In this document: one piece after another, positions 31,570 through 40,464 of the stretch
Layout of the letters: each line of letters starts with the position of its first letter
Position numbering within the stretch: position 1 is the stretch's first letter
Assembly: GCF_013337685.1 (NCBI RefSeq)
Contig: NZ_SUQN01000002.1
Location: forward strand, 248,001-312,000
Direction of reading: 5' to 3'
Origin: Citrobacter gillenii
GTDB lineage: Bacteria > Pseudomonadota > Gammaproteobacteria > Enterobacterales > Enterobacteriaceae
DNA length: 64,000 nucleotides
Notes under the pieces: generated by a model
The model's database searches: none
The model's input: only the letters and a program-made list of their open reading frames with translations
Told to the model about the DNA's origin: nothing
Position numbers and translations under genes: made by a program

Positions 31570-32282
31570 AGGCGAGGCGGTTGCAGCATAAAGACCACCG
31601 TGCCACGAAACCATGGTGATGTCTCCAACTGCGCTTCCGCCTGCACATCCCGACTACCGTGTTGTACCAGCCCGAGCTTAAACGGAATGTGTAACCGGGT
31701 GAGTGCGGGCAGATACGCCTGATAATTGGCTACCGTGTGACGTCCCTGATAGCTCTGCACCACCAGTTCATCAACCGGTAGCGCATTCAGCGTGGCGACA
31801 TCGCCGGTCTTGGCCCAGTCCAGCAGTCCGGTTACCCCAAGAGCGAACTCCGGCGGCAATTGTTGGCGCAGCTGTTGCAGAAATCGGGCGTAATCGGCGA
31901 GCTGATGGGTTGCCGCGTCAAAATCAACCTGTAGACCGACCACGTGGTTGCCTGCGGCCTGCCAGCGCTGCAACAGCCGCACGATACGTGCCGGGATCGC
32001 ATCCGGTACGTCGAGGGTAGTAAAACGCACGGTCAGCCAAATTGACGGAAAGGTCAGGCGGCTGACCGGCAGACCCAGACGCTGAAAGACCACCTGGCCC
32101 GAGCGGGTCAGCACTTCCCCCTGGTGCAGATACACCGTTTGCGCGTCCCGCAGCTCGTCGCTGGCTTTTACCCCGGACCATAACCAAAAAGCCTGATGTT
32201 CACGGGCAGCTACCGTTTCTGCGGCCTGAGCCTGTCCGCTCAGCAGCGCAATTACCAGTAGTATTTGAGTTTTTGCGTCCAC
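31566..32282 (-). CDS. Exported DUF3142 family protein, function unknown
   Basis: The 238-residue protein begins with a GTG at 32282 and a signal peptide of about 20 residues ending AQA. The rest resembles the DUF3142 family: AFWLWSG near the mature N-terminus, a strand [12 protein letters not shown], and a C-terminal [10 protein letters not shown]. The alternating strand/helix pattern and the acidic residue after VGLQVD suggest a TIM-barrel, glycoside-hydrolase-like fold, which is inference. It overlaps the 3' end of the upstream 714-codon gene by 31 bases, so the two form a coupled pair. Salmonella carries a similar pair here as far as I recall; E. coli K-12 does not. Confidence 0.72.
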   Translation of the reverse strand: MDAKTQILLVIALLSGQAQAAETVAAREHQAFWLWSGVKASDELRDAQTVYLHQGEVLTRSGQVVFQRLGLPVSRLTFPSIWLTVRFTTLDVPDAIPARIVRLLQRWQAAGNHVVGLQVDFDAATHQLADYARFLQQLRQQLPPEFALGVTGLLDWAKTGDVATLNALPVDELVVQSYQGRHTVANYQAYLPALTRLHIPFKLGLVQHGSRDVQAEAQLETSPWFRGTVVFMLQPPRL

Positions 32283-34396
32283 GGGCTTCCTGGATACTGC
32301 GTCTTCAACTGTGTGTACCAGTCTTTACGCTGCGACTTGTCCACCTTTTCACCGCCGCATTCGTTATAACCCGATGGCGCATAGCACATGATGGCCCGGT
32401 ACAGCGCAAAACTCTTGTCTTCGACTTCTGCGTTGGGGGAAGCGATCACCTGCTGATAATAACGCTGGCGGTCAAACTGTCCGAACGGCTCTTTGCGTGA
32501 GATGGCCGTGACCAGCACGTCGTTACCGGCGCGGTCTGCCTGCAGAGCAACATGGGTTTGCGAAGTGCGGAAGAATTCCCCCAGGCAGTTCAGCGCGTGG
32601 GCATCATCCGCTTTTTTGCTTAGCACAGTGACCGTTTCATCGAGGCTACGGCAGGTGTAACCGGCCTGGGCGGCGTCGCCGTTCCAGTCAAAGGTACTCA
32701 GATTCACATCAGCAAACGACTCGCCAATCACCGGTGGCGTAATCGCGCCAGCCAGCTTTTTGTCGTTCAACCAGTCGCTAAAACGATTCTCGGTGAGATC
32801 GCGTACCAACAATGTATGCAGGGCGATGGTGCGTTCTTCGTTGTTGGGGCCGCGAGTGGCCTGCTGGCGCAGCAGCTCTGGTGTTGCCTGTGCTTTTAAC
32901 ACCTGCGAACGAAAACGCAGGTTCGTCACCGCGCTGTCCGGGGCGAAAATAGACGCAATGTCGCCGCTGTAAACCAGCGTTGCCGCCAGCTTGGCCTGTA
33001 CATACTGCTGCTGTTCGGGGTCCTGACTGATTTTCAGTAGCTGCTGCCAGAACGCGCGGGCGGCGGGCCACTGCTGTTGCCCCATCAGCGCTGCGCCGTA
33101 CAGCACCTGCTCACTGAAGGCGAGAATGTCGTGTGCGGGGAGTTTTTGCGCAGGGGTCACCGCCTGCACAATGGCTGCGTAATTGCCCGTTGCCATCCAC
33201 ATATTCAGCTGTAGATCCTGCCACAGGGCGAGTTTTCCGCTCTTCTCAAATACCGGTTTGCTGGCGTCGAGTTGTTCTTGGGTTAATGTCAGTTTGTAAT
33301 CACCATTCAAACGCAGCGCGCGCAGCAGTTCGATATAGCTGACCAGCGGCGCGTCGGGGAAGGCCTCCACCACGGGGCCTTCAAAGAATTGCATACCGAA
33401 AACATTATCGTACTCGATGACCGTATCGCGCAGCTGCTGTGCGTCGGTTGTCTGCTGGAAGGCTTGTTCATACAGCCCAGCCAGCGGCGGCCATGCCTGC
33501 AAATACCAGTTAATCCGGCGCAGCATGCCGCGTGCGGAATTGGCGTAGACTCCTTCCGGCCAGCGTTGCAAATAGCTCTGTGCCTCTTTTTGTGCCTGAG
33601 TGGCGTCTTTGCGGTTGACATTGTCGATATTAAAATCGCCGTACTGCCCGTCGCTATACTTGCTGCTTTTGTTCAGCGCCGTGCGCATCAGCATGTATTG
33701 CGCGGTTTCTGCCAACCAGGGACTACTGCTGGTGGCTAGCTGCGTGAAATCCTGTTCGGCAGTGACGTAGTCGCCTTCATAGAAACGGGCGGCGGCGATC
33801 AGATAGGTTTTGTATTGTTGCGCAAAGCCGTCGGCAGGGATGGTGGCAAGCGAGGATGTAATTTGCTCAGCGCTCGCGCCGGACAGTAGTCCCAGGCGTG
33901 CCCGGGCTAACGCCTGGCGTTGTTCAGCTGTTAACGTAGTATCCGCCAGCAGTGCGGCAAAGAACTGGCTGACGCTGGCTGTCGTATTCGACACATGGCG
34001 GTTCTCATGCTCTGCGTCGTCGGCGTTTGTCTCTTCGACGGTAATCTGCAGTTCGGCCATCTGGCGGGCAAGCGCATCATCTTTGCTTTGCACTGGGGCG
34101 TCGGCTGGCGGCGGAGATATTTCATCCCACTGTGGATGATATGCAAAATAGTAATCGCGGGAGCGGGTAACATCCGCAGGCAGTGACTGCACTGGCAGGG
34201 TGAATGATTTTTCCTGGCTCAACAGACGCAGCAGGTTATCACGGGTGTCGTTTTCCGGGCTGAGTACCGGGATGCCTTTCAGCAGACAGCTCGCATCGCT
34301 CCATTTACAGTCTTCCATATCAAAAGAGGCGAATGCCTGTGGGGCACCCGCCAGCAAGGTACACACGGCAAAGGCGAGGGGTGTCTTCCTGACCAT
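32252..34396 (-). CDS. Large exported helical-repeat protein, function unknown
   Basis: The 714-residue product has a signal peptide of about 24 residues ending AFA, a short Cys-containing mature N-terminus (DCKWSDASC), then a long helical region with TPR/Sel1-like periodicity (for example EQRQALARARLGLL, YEGDYVTAEQDF, LMGQQQWPAARAFWQQLL). The C-terminal part has several further cysteines (about CNECGGEK), suiting an oxidising periplasm. I start at the ATG at 34396 with an AGGA upstream; an ATG six codons earlier is possible. With the downstream DUF3142 gene it may form an envelope polysaccharide- or peptidoglycan-related unit, but no function is established. Confidence 0.68.
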   Translation of the reverse strand: MVRKTPLAFAVCTLLAGAPQAFASFDMEDCKWSDASCLLKGIPVLSPENDTRDNLLRLLSQEKSFTLPVQSLPADVTRSRDYYFAYHPQWDEISPPPADAPVQSKDDALARQMAELQITVEETNADDAEHENRHVSNTTASVSQFFAALLADTTLTAEQRQALARARLGLLSGASAEQITSSLATIPADGFAQQYKTYLIAAARFYEGDYVTAEQDFTQLATSSSPWLAETAQYMLMRTALNKSSKYSDGQYGDFNIDNVNRKDATQAQKEAQSYLQRWPEGVYANSARGMLRRINWYLQAWPPLAGLYEQAFQQTTDAQQLRDTVIEYDNVFGMQFFEGPVVEAFPDAPLVSYIELLRALRLNGDYKLTLTQEQLDASKPVFEKSGKLALWQDLQLNMWMATGNYAAIVQAVTPAQKLPAHDILAFSEQVLYGAALMGQQQWPAARAFWQQLLKISQDPEQQQYVQAKLAATLVYSGDIASIFAPDSAVTNLRFRSQVLKAQATPELLRQQATRGPNNEERTIALHTLLVRDLTENRFSDWLNDKKLAGAITPPVIGESFADVNLSTFDWNGDAAQAGYTCRSLDETVTVLSKKADDAHALNCLGEFFRTSQTHVALQADRAGNDVLVTAISRKEPFGQFDRQRYYQQVIASPNAEVEDKSFALYRAIMCYAPSGYNECGGEKVDKSQRKDWYTQLKTQYPGSPWTQKLKYYW

Positions 34397-34422
34397 AATC
34401 TTTATTCCTGTCATTATGTGGG

Positions 34423-34875
34423 TTATAAGGCTCTGATAATCAGGGTAATGCCTTCAACGGCAATCACCTCAACCTGTGTTCCTGCACTCAAATCGTCACG
34501 CGCGCTGACCGGCCAGGAGCTGTCGCCCACGCGCATATGTCCGCGCCCGTTCACCAGCGCCGTTTCCAGCACAAACCGGCGGCCGACCAGTTGCTGTCCG
34601 CGCTGGTTGAGATGGCTGTCTGCCGGTTTTTGTTCCTGCACACGCTTTGCCAACCACTTCCACCACAGCCAGGCTGCCAGCAGCGTTAAGACGGCGAACA
34701 TCGCGCCCTGCCATGCCCAGTCGAGCGGCAATAGCCAGACGACCAGACCGGTGATGACTGCCGCCACACCGCTCCACAGCAGATAGCCGTTGCCGCCCAA
34801 CATCTCAGCGGCCAGTAACAGACCGCCGAGGCTGAGCCAGAAGAGGTGTGGATGAACCAGAATCATCGCAATCAT
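34423..34875 (-). CDS. ybbJ: NfeD-family inner membrane protein YbbJ
   Basis: The 150-residue protein has an N-terminal membrane region of three or four helices (about residues 5-85) and a C-terminal OB-fold ([33 protein letters not shown]) typical of NfeD proteins, which partner SPFH proteins. Its ATG overlaps the stop of qmcA as ATGA, so the pair is translationally coupled. It probably modulates QmcA in the membrane. Confidence 0.93.
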   Translation of the reverse strand: MIAMILVHPHLFWLSLGGLLLAAEMLGGNGYLLWSGVAAVITGLVVWLLPLDWAWQGAMFAVLTLLAAWLWWKWLAKRVQEQKPADSHLNQRGQQLVGRRFVLETALVNGRGHMRVGDSSWPVSARDDLSAGTQVEVIAVEGITLIIRAL

Positions 34876-35789
34876 GATTTGTTCCGCTCGCTGGCGCTGT
34901 CCTTAATCAGTTCGCTAATACCGGCAATGGAGCCCATCAGGCTGCTGGCATCCAGCGGCATCATCACCACTTTGCTGTTATTGGACGAACCGATTTGTTG
35001 CAGCGCTTCGGTGTATTTCTGTGCCACGAAGTAGTTCACGGCTTGAATATCCCCGGCGGCAATGGCCTCAGACACCATCTGCGTTGCACGGGCTTCAGCT
35101 TCGGCGGAACGTTCGCGCGCTTCGGCCTGCAAGAACGCGGACTGGCGTTCACCTTCCGCTTTCAGGATTTTCGACTGCTTCTCACCTTCGGCCTTGACGA
35201 TTTCGGCCTGGCGGATCCCTTCGGCCTCAAGAATATAGGCGCGCTTGGTTCGTTCGGCTTTCATCTGGGCGTTCATGGCGTCGATAAGCTCGGCCGGTGG
35301 GCGCACATCGCGGATTTCAATACGGGTAATTTTGATGCCCCACGGGTTGGTGGCTTCATCAACGATATGCAGCAAACGCGTATTGATGTTGTCGCGCTGG
35401 GAAAGCATCTCGTCCAGCTCCATCGAGCCGAGAACGGTACGGATGTTGGTCATCGTCAGGTTGATGATCGCCAGTTCCAGATTGCTGACTTCATACGCCG
35501 CTTTTGGCGCATCAATCACCTGAATAAAGCACACCGCATCGATGGACACGTTGGCGTTATCTTTGGAGATAACTTCCTGCGACGGAATATCGAGAACCTG
35601 CTCCATCATATTGATCTTACGACCAATCCGGTCCATGAACGGTACCACGAGGCTTAAGCCTGGCTGCAGGGTTTTGGTGTAACGACCAAAGCGTTCCACC
35701 GTCCACTGGTATCCCTGAGGGACGATTTTGACGCCTGCGCCAACAATCACCAGCGCGACAAAAATGAGAATGGGGATGAAAATGAGCAT
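34872..35789 (-). CDS. qmcA: SPFH/stomatin-family membrane protein QmcA
   Basis: QmcA is a 305-residue SPFH-domain protein: a single N-terminal membrane anchor (about residues 3-20), the band-7 domain ([16 protein letters not shown] onward), then an Ala/Glu-rich coiled coil (about 190-260). It forms large membrane microdomain cages and is linked to membrane protein quality control; in E. coli it is a multicopy suppressor of ftsH htpX loss. It is first in the qmcA-ybbJ operon and is divergent from fetA. Confidence 0.95.
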   Translation of the reverse strand: MLIFIPILIFVALVIVGAGVKIVPQGYQWTVERFGRYTKTLQPGLSLVVPFMDRIGRKINMMEQVLDIPSQEVISKDNANVSIDAVCFIQVIDAPKAAYEVSNLELAIINLTMTNIRTVLGSMELDEMLSQRDNINTRLLHIVDEATNPWGIKITRIEIRDVRPPAELIDAMNAQMKAERTKRAYILEAEGIRQAEIVKAEGEKQSKILKAEGERQSAFLQAEARERSAEAEARATQMVSEAIAAGDIQAVNYFVAQKYTEALQQIGSSNNSKVVMMPLDASSLMGSIAGISELIKDSASERNKS

Positions 35790-35921
35790 CGATAAAACCT
35801 CCTGTTACGCTGTCCTTTACTGCCTGATAAGTCAAATTATACCCGATTTATCAAGGTGGCTCCCCAATAATAAATTACAGGGATAGACTGTCTGCACGAA
35901 AGCGGTGAAAAGGGAATGATA

Positions 35922-36599
35922 ATGGAAGAAAGCAGTATTTTGCTCCAGCTCAACGATGTCGGCTGGCATGCGGGTAACACGAAGATTCTCAATAATATCT
36001 GTTTTAATCTCCACGCCGGGGAATTTAAGCTCATAACAGGCCCATCCGGCTGCGGTAAAAGCACATTGCTGAAGATTGTGGCCTCGTTAATTAGCCCAAG
36101 CAACGGTGAGATCCTCTTTGAGGGAAAGGAGATATCCACGCTCAAACCCGAAGCGTATCGACAGCAGGTCTCGTATTGTGCGCAAACCCCCGCATTGTTT
36201 GGCGACACCGTTTACGACAATCTCATTTTTCCGTGGCAAATTCGGCATAAACACCCACAAGAAGAGGCATTTCTCGCCGATCTGGCGCGCTTTGAGCTGC
36301 CCGAGACGATCCTCAAAAAAGGCATCAATGAACTGTCCGGCGGTGAAAAGCAACGCGTCTCGCTCATTCGTAATTTGCAGTTTTTGCCCAAAATTCTGCT
36401 GCTCGATGAAATCACCAGCGCGCTGGATGAAACCAATAAGCGGAATGTAAATGAGCTTATACATCGCTACGTTCGCGAGAAAAATATGGCGGTGTTGTGG
36501 GTGACGCACGACAAAGATGAAATTAATCATGCGGATAATGTCATAACCCTCCAACCGCATGCCGGAGAAATGCAGGAAACACGCAATGAACGAGCATAA
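35922..36599 (+). CDS. fetA: Iron-export ABC transporter ATPase FetA
   Basis: FetA (YbbL) with FetB exports iron and raises resistance to peroxide under iron overload in E. coli. The 225-residue ATPase has Walker A GPSGCGKST, the signature LSGGEKQR, Walker B ILLLDEI followed by the switch histidine in WVTHDKDE. I prefer the ATG at 35922, with AAAAGGGA eight bases upstream and the E. coli length, to the ATG two codons earlier at 35916. The end overlaps fetB by 14 bases. Confidence 0.93.
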   Translation: MEESSILLQLNDVGWHAGNTKILNNICFNLHAGEFKLITGPSGCGKSTLLKIVASLISPSNGEILFEGKEISTLKPEAYRQQVSYCAQTPALFGDTVYDNLIFPWQIRHKHPQEEAFLADLARFELPETILKKGINELSGGEKQRVSLIRNLQFLPKILLLDEITSALDETNKRNVNELIHRYVREKNMAVLWVTHDKDEINHADNVITLQPHAGEMQETRNERA

Positions 36600-37365
36600 T
36601 ATTACCAATGAGTCGCTGGCATTAGCGATGATGCTGGTGGTGGTGGCTATTCTGATTAGCCATAAAGAAAAACTGGCGCTGGAAAAAGATATTCTCTGGA
36701 GCGTATGTCGGGCGGTTATCCAGCTTATTATCGTCGGCTACGTGCTGAAATATATCTTTGGCGTGAATCACAGTATTCTGACCTTATTGATGGTGCTGTT
36801 TATCTGTCTTAACGCCGCCTATAACGCGCAAAAACGCAGTAAATATATCGGCAACGCCTTTATCTCGTCGTTTATTGCAATAACGGCAGGGGCCGGACTG
36901 ACGCTGGCGGTACTGGTGCTGTCAGGCTCCATTGCGTTCACGCCGATGCAGGTGATCCCGATTTCCGGCATGATTGCGGGCAACGCGATGGTGGCGGTCG
37001 GGCTGTGTTATAACAATCTGGGCCAGCGATTTAACAGCGAACAGCAGCAAATTCAGGAAAAGTTGAGTCTCGGCGCCACGCCGAAGATTGCCTCCGCGCC
37101 GTTAATTCGCGACAGTATTCGTGCGTCGTTGATCCCAACCATTGATTCCGCGAAAACCGTCGGTCTGGTGAGCTTGCCGGGGATGATGTCGGGGTTAATC
37201 TTTGCCGGTATCGATCCGGTAAAAGCGATCAAATATCAGATTATGGTGACCTTCATGCTGCTTTCTACCGCCAGCCTGTCGACCATTATCGCCTGCTATT
37301 TAACCTATCGGAAGTTCTATAATTCGCGTCACCAATTAGTCGTAACGCATCTGAAGAAGACGTAA
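36586..37365 (+). CDS. fetB: Iron-export ABC transporter permease FetB
   Basis: FetB (YbbM, UPF0014) is a 259-residue permease with six or seven hydrophobic segments and the family hallmark AGNAMVAVGLCYNNLGQR. The ATG at 36586 (MNEHNITNES) matches E. coli; the longer frame from 36559 is not conserved. Start and stop arrangement implies translational coupling with fetA. A BIME follows, separating it from convergent cnoX. Confidence 0.94.
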   Translation: MNEHNITNESLALAMMLVVVAILISHKEKLALEKDILWSVCRAVIQLIIVGYVLKYIFGVNHSILTLLMVLFICLNAAYNAQKRSKYIGNAFISSFIAITAGAGLTLAVLVLSGSIAFTPMQVIPISGMIAGNAMVAVGLCYNNLGQRFNSEQQQIQEKLSLGATPKIASAPLIRDSIRASLIPTIDSAKTVGLVSLPGMMSGLIFAGIDPVKAIKYQIMVTFMLLSTASLSTIIACYLTYRKFYNSRHQLVVTHLKKT

Positions 37366-37371
37366 TGTGAA

Positions 37372-37457
37372 GCCGGATGGCGGCTACCGCCTTATCCGGC
37401 CTACGGGATCGGTATTTGTAGAATTTGTAGGCCCGATAAGCGCAAGCGCCATCGGGC
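37372..37457. repeat. BIME (two REP units) between fetB and cnoX
   Basis: Units at 37372-37400 (GCCGGATGGCGG .. TTATCCGGC) and 37431-37457 (GCCCGATAAGCG .. GCCATCGGGC) lie between convergent genes. Confidence 0.8.
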
Positions 37458-37470
37458 AACATCACGCGGA

Positions 37471-38379
<909 letters not shown>

Positions 38380-38384
38380 TCAAC

Positions 38385-39155
38385 TCAGCCCTGTAAAATT
38401 TTGTCCATTACGCGACCTGGCAACAGGCGCTTCAACAGCATGACTGCCCAGGTCACCAGGGTGACGGGGTAGCGCAGTTTCGGTTTATCGCTCTCAAAAG
38501 CATGACGCACTTTGGCGACCACGGCCTCAGGTCCTAACGTAAACCGTGCGGCAATACCGGGGTTTTCTACCGGGGAATCGCTCTGTGTCTGGTTAACGTT
38601 CTCGGTGAAACGGGTGCGGATAGGGCCGGGTTCAATCAAGCTGACTTTGATGCCGCTGTGGCGTAACTCCATACGCAGCGCATCGGACCAGGCTTCCAGC
38701 GCGTATTTGCTGGCGGCATAGGCCCCACGTCCCGGCGTGGAGATCAGGCCCATCACCGATGACGTCATCACAATACGCCCTTCGCCGTGGGGCAACATGG
38801 CGGGCAGCAGGCGCATGGTCAACTGATGCGCACCAAAGAAGTTGGCGGAAAACTGCTGTTCCATCTGCTCACGGCTGATGGTCGGCAGCGGGCCATACAC
38901 GCCGAATCCGGCGTTATTAAAGATCCCATACAAACGATTATCGGTCAGGGCGATCACCTCATCGGCTGCGCGATCCACGCTTTCTGTAGAGTCCAGATCC
39001 AGCAAGATGCCGGTGAATCCCATACCGTTCATGCGTGCGACATCGTCGGGTTTGCGGCAGCCTGCCAGAATTTGAAAACCCTGGCGCTTTAGCTCAAGCG
39101 CGCTTTCCAGGCCGATTCCACTGGAACATCCTGTTATTAAGACCGATTTTTGCAT
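38385..39155 (-). CDS. ybbO: Short-chain dehydrogenase/reductase YbbO
   Basis: This 256-residue SDR has the NAD(P)-binding TGCSSGIGLE near residue 8, NNAGFG, the catalytic serine region VMTSSVMG and the YAASK motif. E. coli YbbO has been reported to reduce aldehydes with NADPH; the natural substrate is uncertain. It lies 28 bases downstream of tesA on the same strand and may share its transcript. Confidence 0.93.
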   Translation of the reverse strand: MQKSVLITGCSSGIGLESALELKRQGFQILAGCRKPDDVARMNGMGFTGILLDLDSTESVDRAADEVIALTDNRLYGIFNNAGFGVYGPLPTISREQMEQQFSANFFGAHQLTMRLLPAMLPHGEGRIVMTSSVMGLISTPGRGAYAASKYALEAWSDALRMELRHSGIKVSLIEPGPIRTRFTENVNQTQSDSPVENPGIAARFTLGPEAVVAKVRHAFESDKPKLRYPVTLVTWAVMLLKRLLPGRVMDKILQG

Positions 39156-39183
39156 AACTTTACCTGTCAGGATCTCCGTTGTT

Positions 39184-39810
39184 TTACGAGTCGTGATTTA
39201 CTAGAGGTGTGAGATGTTGCGCCATCCAGTCGGCGATAAACGGCTGGGCGTCACGATTAGGGTGGATACCATCATCCTGCATCCATTGGGGTTTCAGATA
39301 GACCTCTTCCATAAAAAAGGGCAGCAGAGGAATATCAAACTCGCTGGCGAGCTTTGGATAAACTGCGCTAAAGGTTTCATTATAACGGCGACCGTAGTTG
39401 GCTGGCAGACGAATTTGCATCAGCAGCGGTTCGGCCTTTGCCGCTTTGACGTCGTGTAAAATTTTACGCAAGGTTTGTTCAGTTTGCGCAGGTGAAAACC
39501 CGCGCAGGCCGTCATTGCCGCCCAGTTCGACCAGCACCCAGCGTGGCTGGTGTTGTTGCAGTAATGCGGGCAGACGCGCCAGGCCCTGTTGTGAGGTGTC
39601 GCCACTAATGCTGGCATTCACCACCGATGTTTTGTTTTGCCATTTGTCATGCAGCAGCGCTGGCCACGCTGCGCTGGCCGACATTCGGTATCCGGCACTC
39701 AGGCTGTCACCCAGAATTAATAACGTGTCCGCCGCGGCGGCGCGGAAAGTTAACAGAACCAGGAACAGGAAGGGCAAATGCCAGCGGAAAACATCGTTGA
39801 AGTTCATCAT
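39184..39810 (-). CDS. tesA: Periplasmic acyl-CoA thioesterase I / protease I / lysophospholipase L1
   Basis: TesA is a 208-residue SGNH hydrolase precursor. A signal peptide of about 26 residues ends AAA, followed by the GDSL block with nucleophile S36 (LILGDSLSAGYR), GGNDGLRG, and the C-terminal DGIHPN bearing Asp and His. It acts on acyl thioesters, lysophospholipids and some peptide esters in the periplasm. Its first 33 bases overlap the start of ybbA on the other strand. Confidence 0.96.
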   Translation of the reverse strand: MMNFNDVFRWHLPFLFLVLLTFRAAAADTLLILGDSLSAGYRMSASAAWPALLHDKWQNKTSVVNASISGDTSQQGLARLPALLQQHQPRWVLVELGGNDGLRGFSPAQTEQTLRKILHDVKAAKAEPLLMQIRLPANYGRRYNETFSAVYPKLASEFDIPLLPFFMEEVYLKPQWMQDDGIHPNRDAQPFIADWMAQHLTPLVNHDS

Positions 39811-40464
39811 CTTAAGAAATCCGTCGGTCAGGGTGATCAGGAGCTATCCATCCTTACCGGAGTTGAACTGGTTGTCAAACGCGCCGAGACCATTGCGCTG
39901 ATTGGTGAGTCGGGTTCGGGGAAATCCACGCTGCTGGCGATCCTCGCCGGGCTGGACGATGGCACAAGCGGCGAAGTCAACCTGGTTGGGCAACCGTTGC
40001 ACGGTATGGACGAAGAAGCCCGGGCGCAGCTGCGCGCGCAGCATGTCGGCTTTGTCTTTCAGTCCTTCATGCTCATTCCGACCCTCAACGCACTCGAGAA
40101 CGTCGAACTACCGGCGTTATTGCGCGGGGAAAATAGTGGCAGCAGTCAGGCTGGAGCCAAAGCTTTGCTGGAGCAATTGGGGCTAGGCAAACGCCTTGAC
40201 CACCTTCCGGCCCAGCTGTCCGGCGGGGAGCAGCAGCGCGTGGCGCTGGCGCGGGCGTTTAATGGACGCCCGGACGTGCTGTTTGCCGACGAACCGACGG
40301 GCAACCTCGACCGGCAAACCGGAGACAAAATTGCCGATCTGTTGTTCTCTCTCAACCGTGAACACGGCACCACCCTGATTCTGGTCACGCATGACCCGCA
40401 GCTGGCGGCGCGCTGCGACCGGCGTTTACGTCTGGTTAACGGGCTGCTACAGGAGGAGGCATGA
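39778..40464 (+). CDS. ybbA: ABC transporter ATPase YbbA
   Basis: This 228-residue ATPase of the MacB/LolD type has Walker A GESGSGKST, signature LSGGEQQR, Walker B VLFADEPTGNLD and switch LVTHDP. It pairs with the permease YbbP, whose ATG overlaps its stop as ATGA. The start lies inside the tesA signal-peptide region on the opposite strand, as in E. coli. Such mechanotransmission ABC systems act on envelope substrates; the exact role of YbbAP is not settled, with hydrolysis or release of lipid-linked products in concert with TesA suggested. Confidence 0.94.
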   Translation: MPAENIVEVHHLKKSVGQGDQELSILTGVELVVKRAETIALIGESGSGKSTLLAILAGLDDGTSGEVNLVGQPLHGMDEEARAQLRAQHVGFVFQSFMLIPTLNALENVELPALLRGENSGSSQAGAKALLEQLGLGKRLDHLPAQLSGGEQQRVALARAFNGRPDVLFADEPTGNLDRQTGDKIADLLFSLNREHGTTLILVTHDPQLAARCDRRLRLVNGLLQEEA

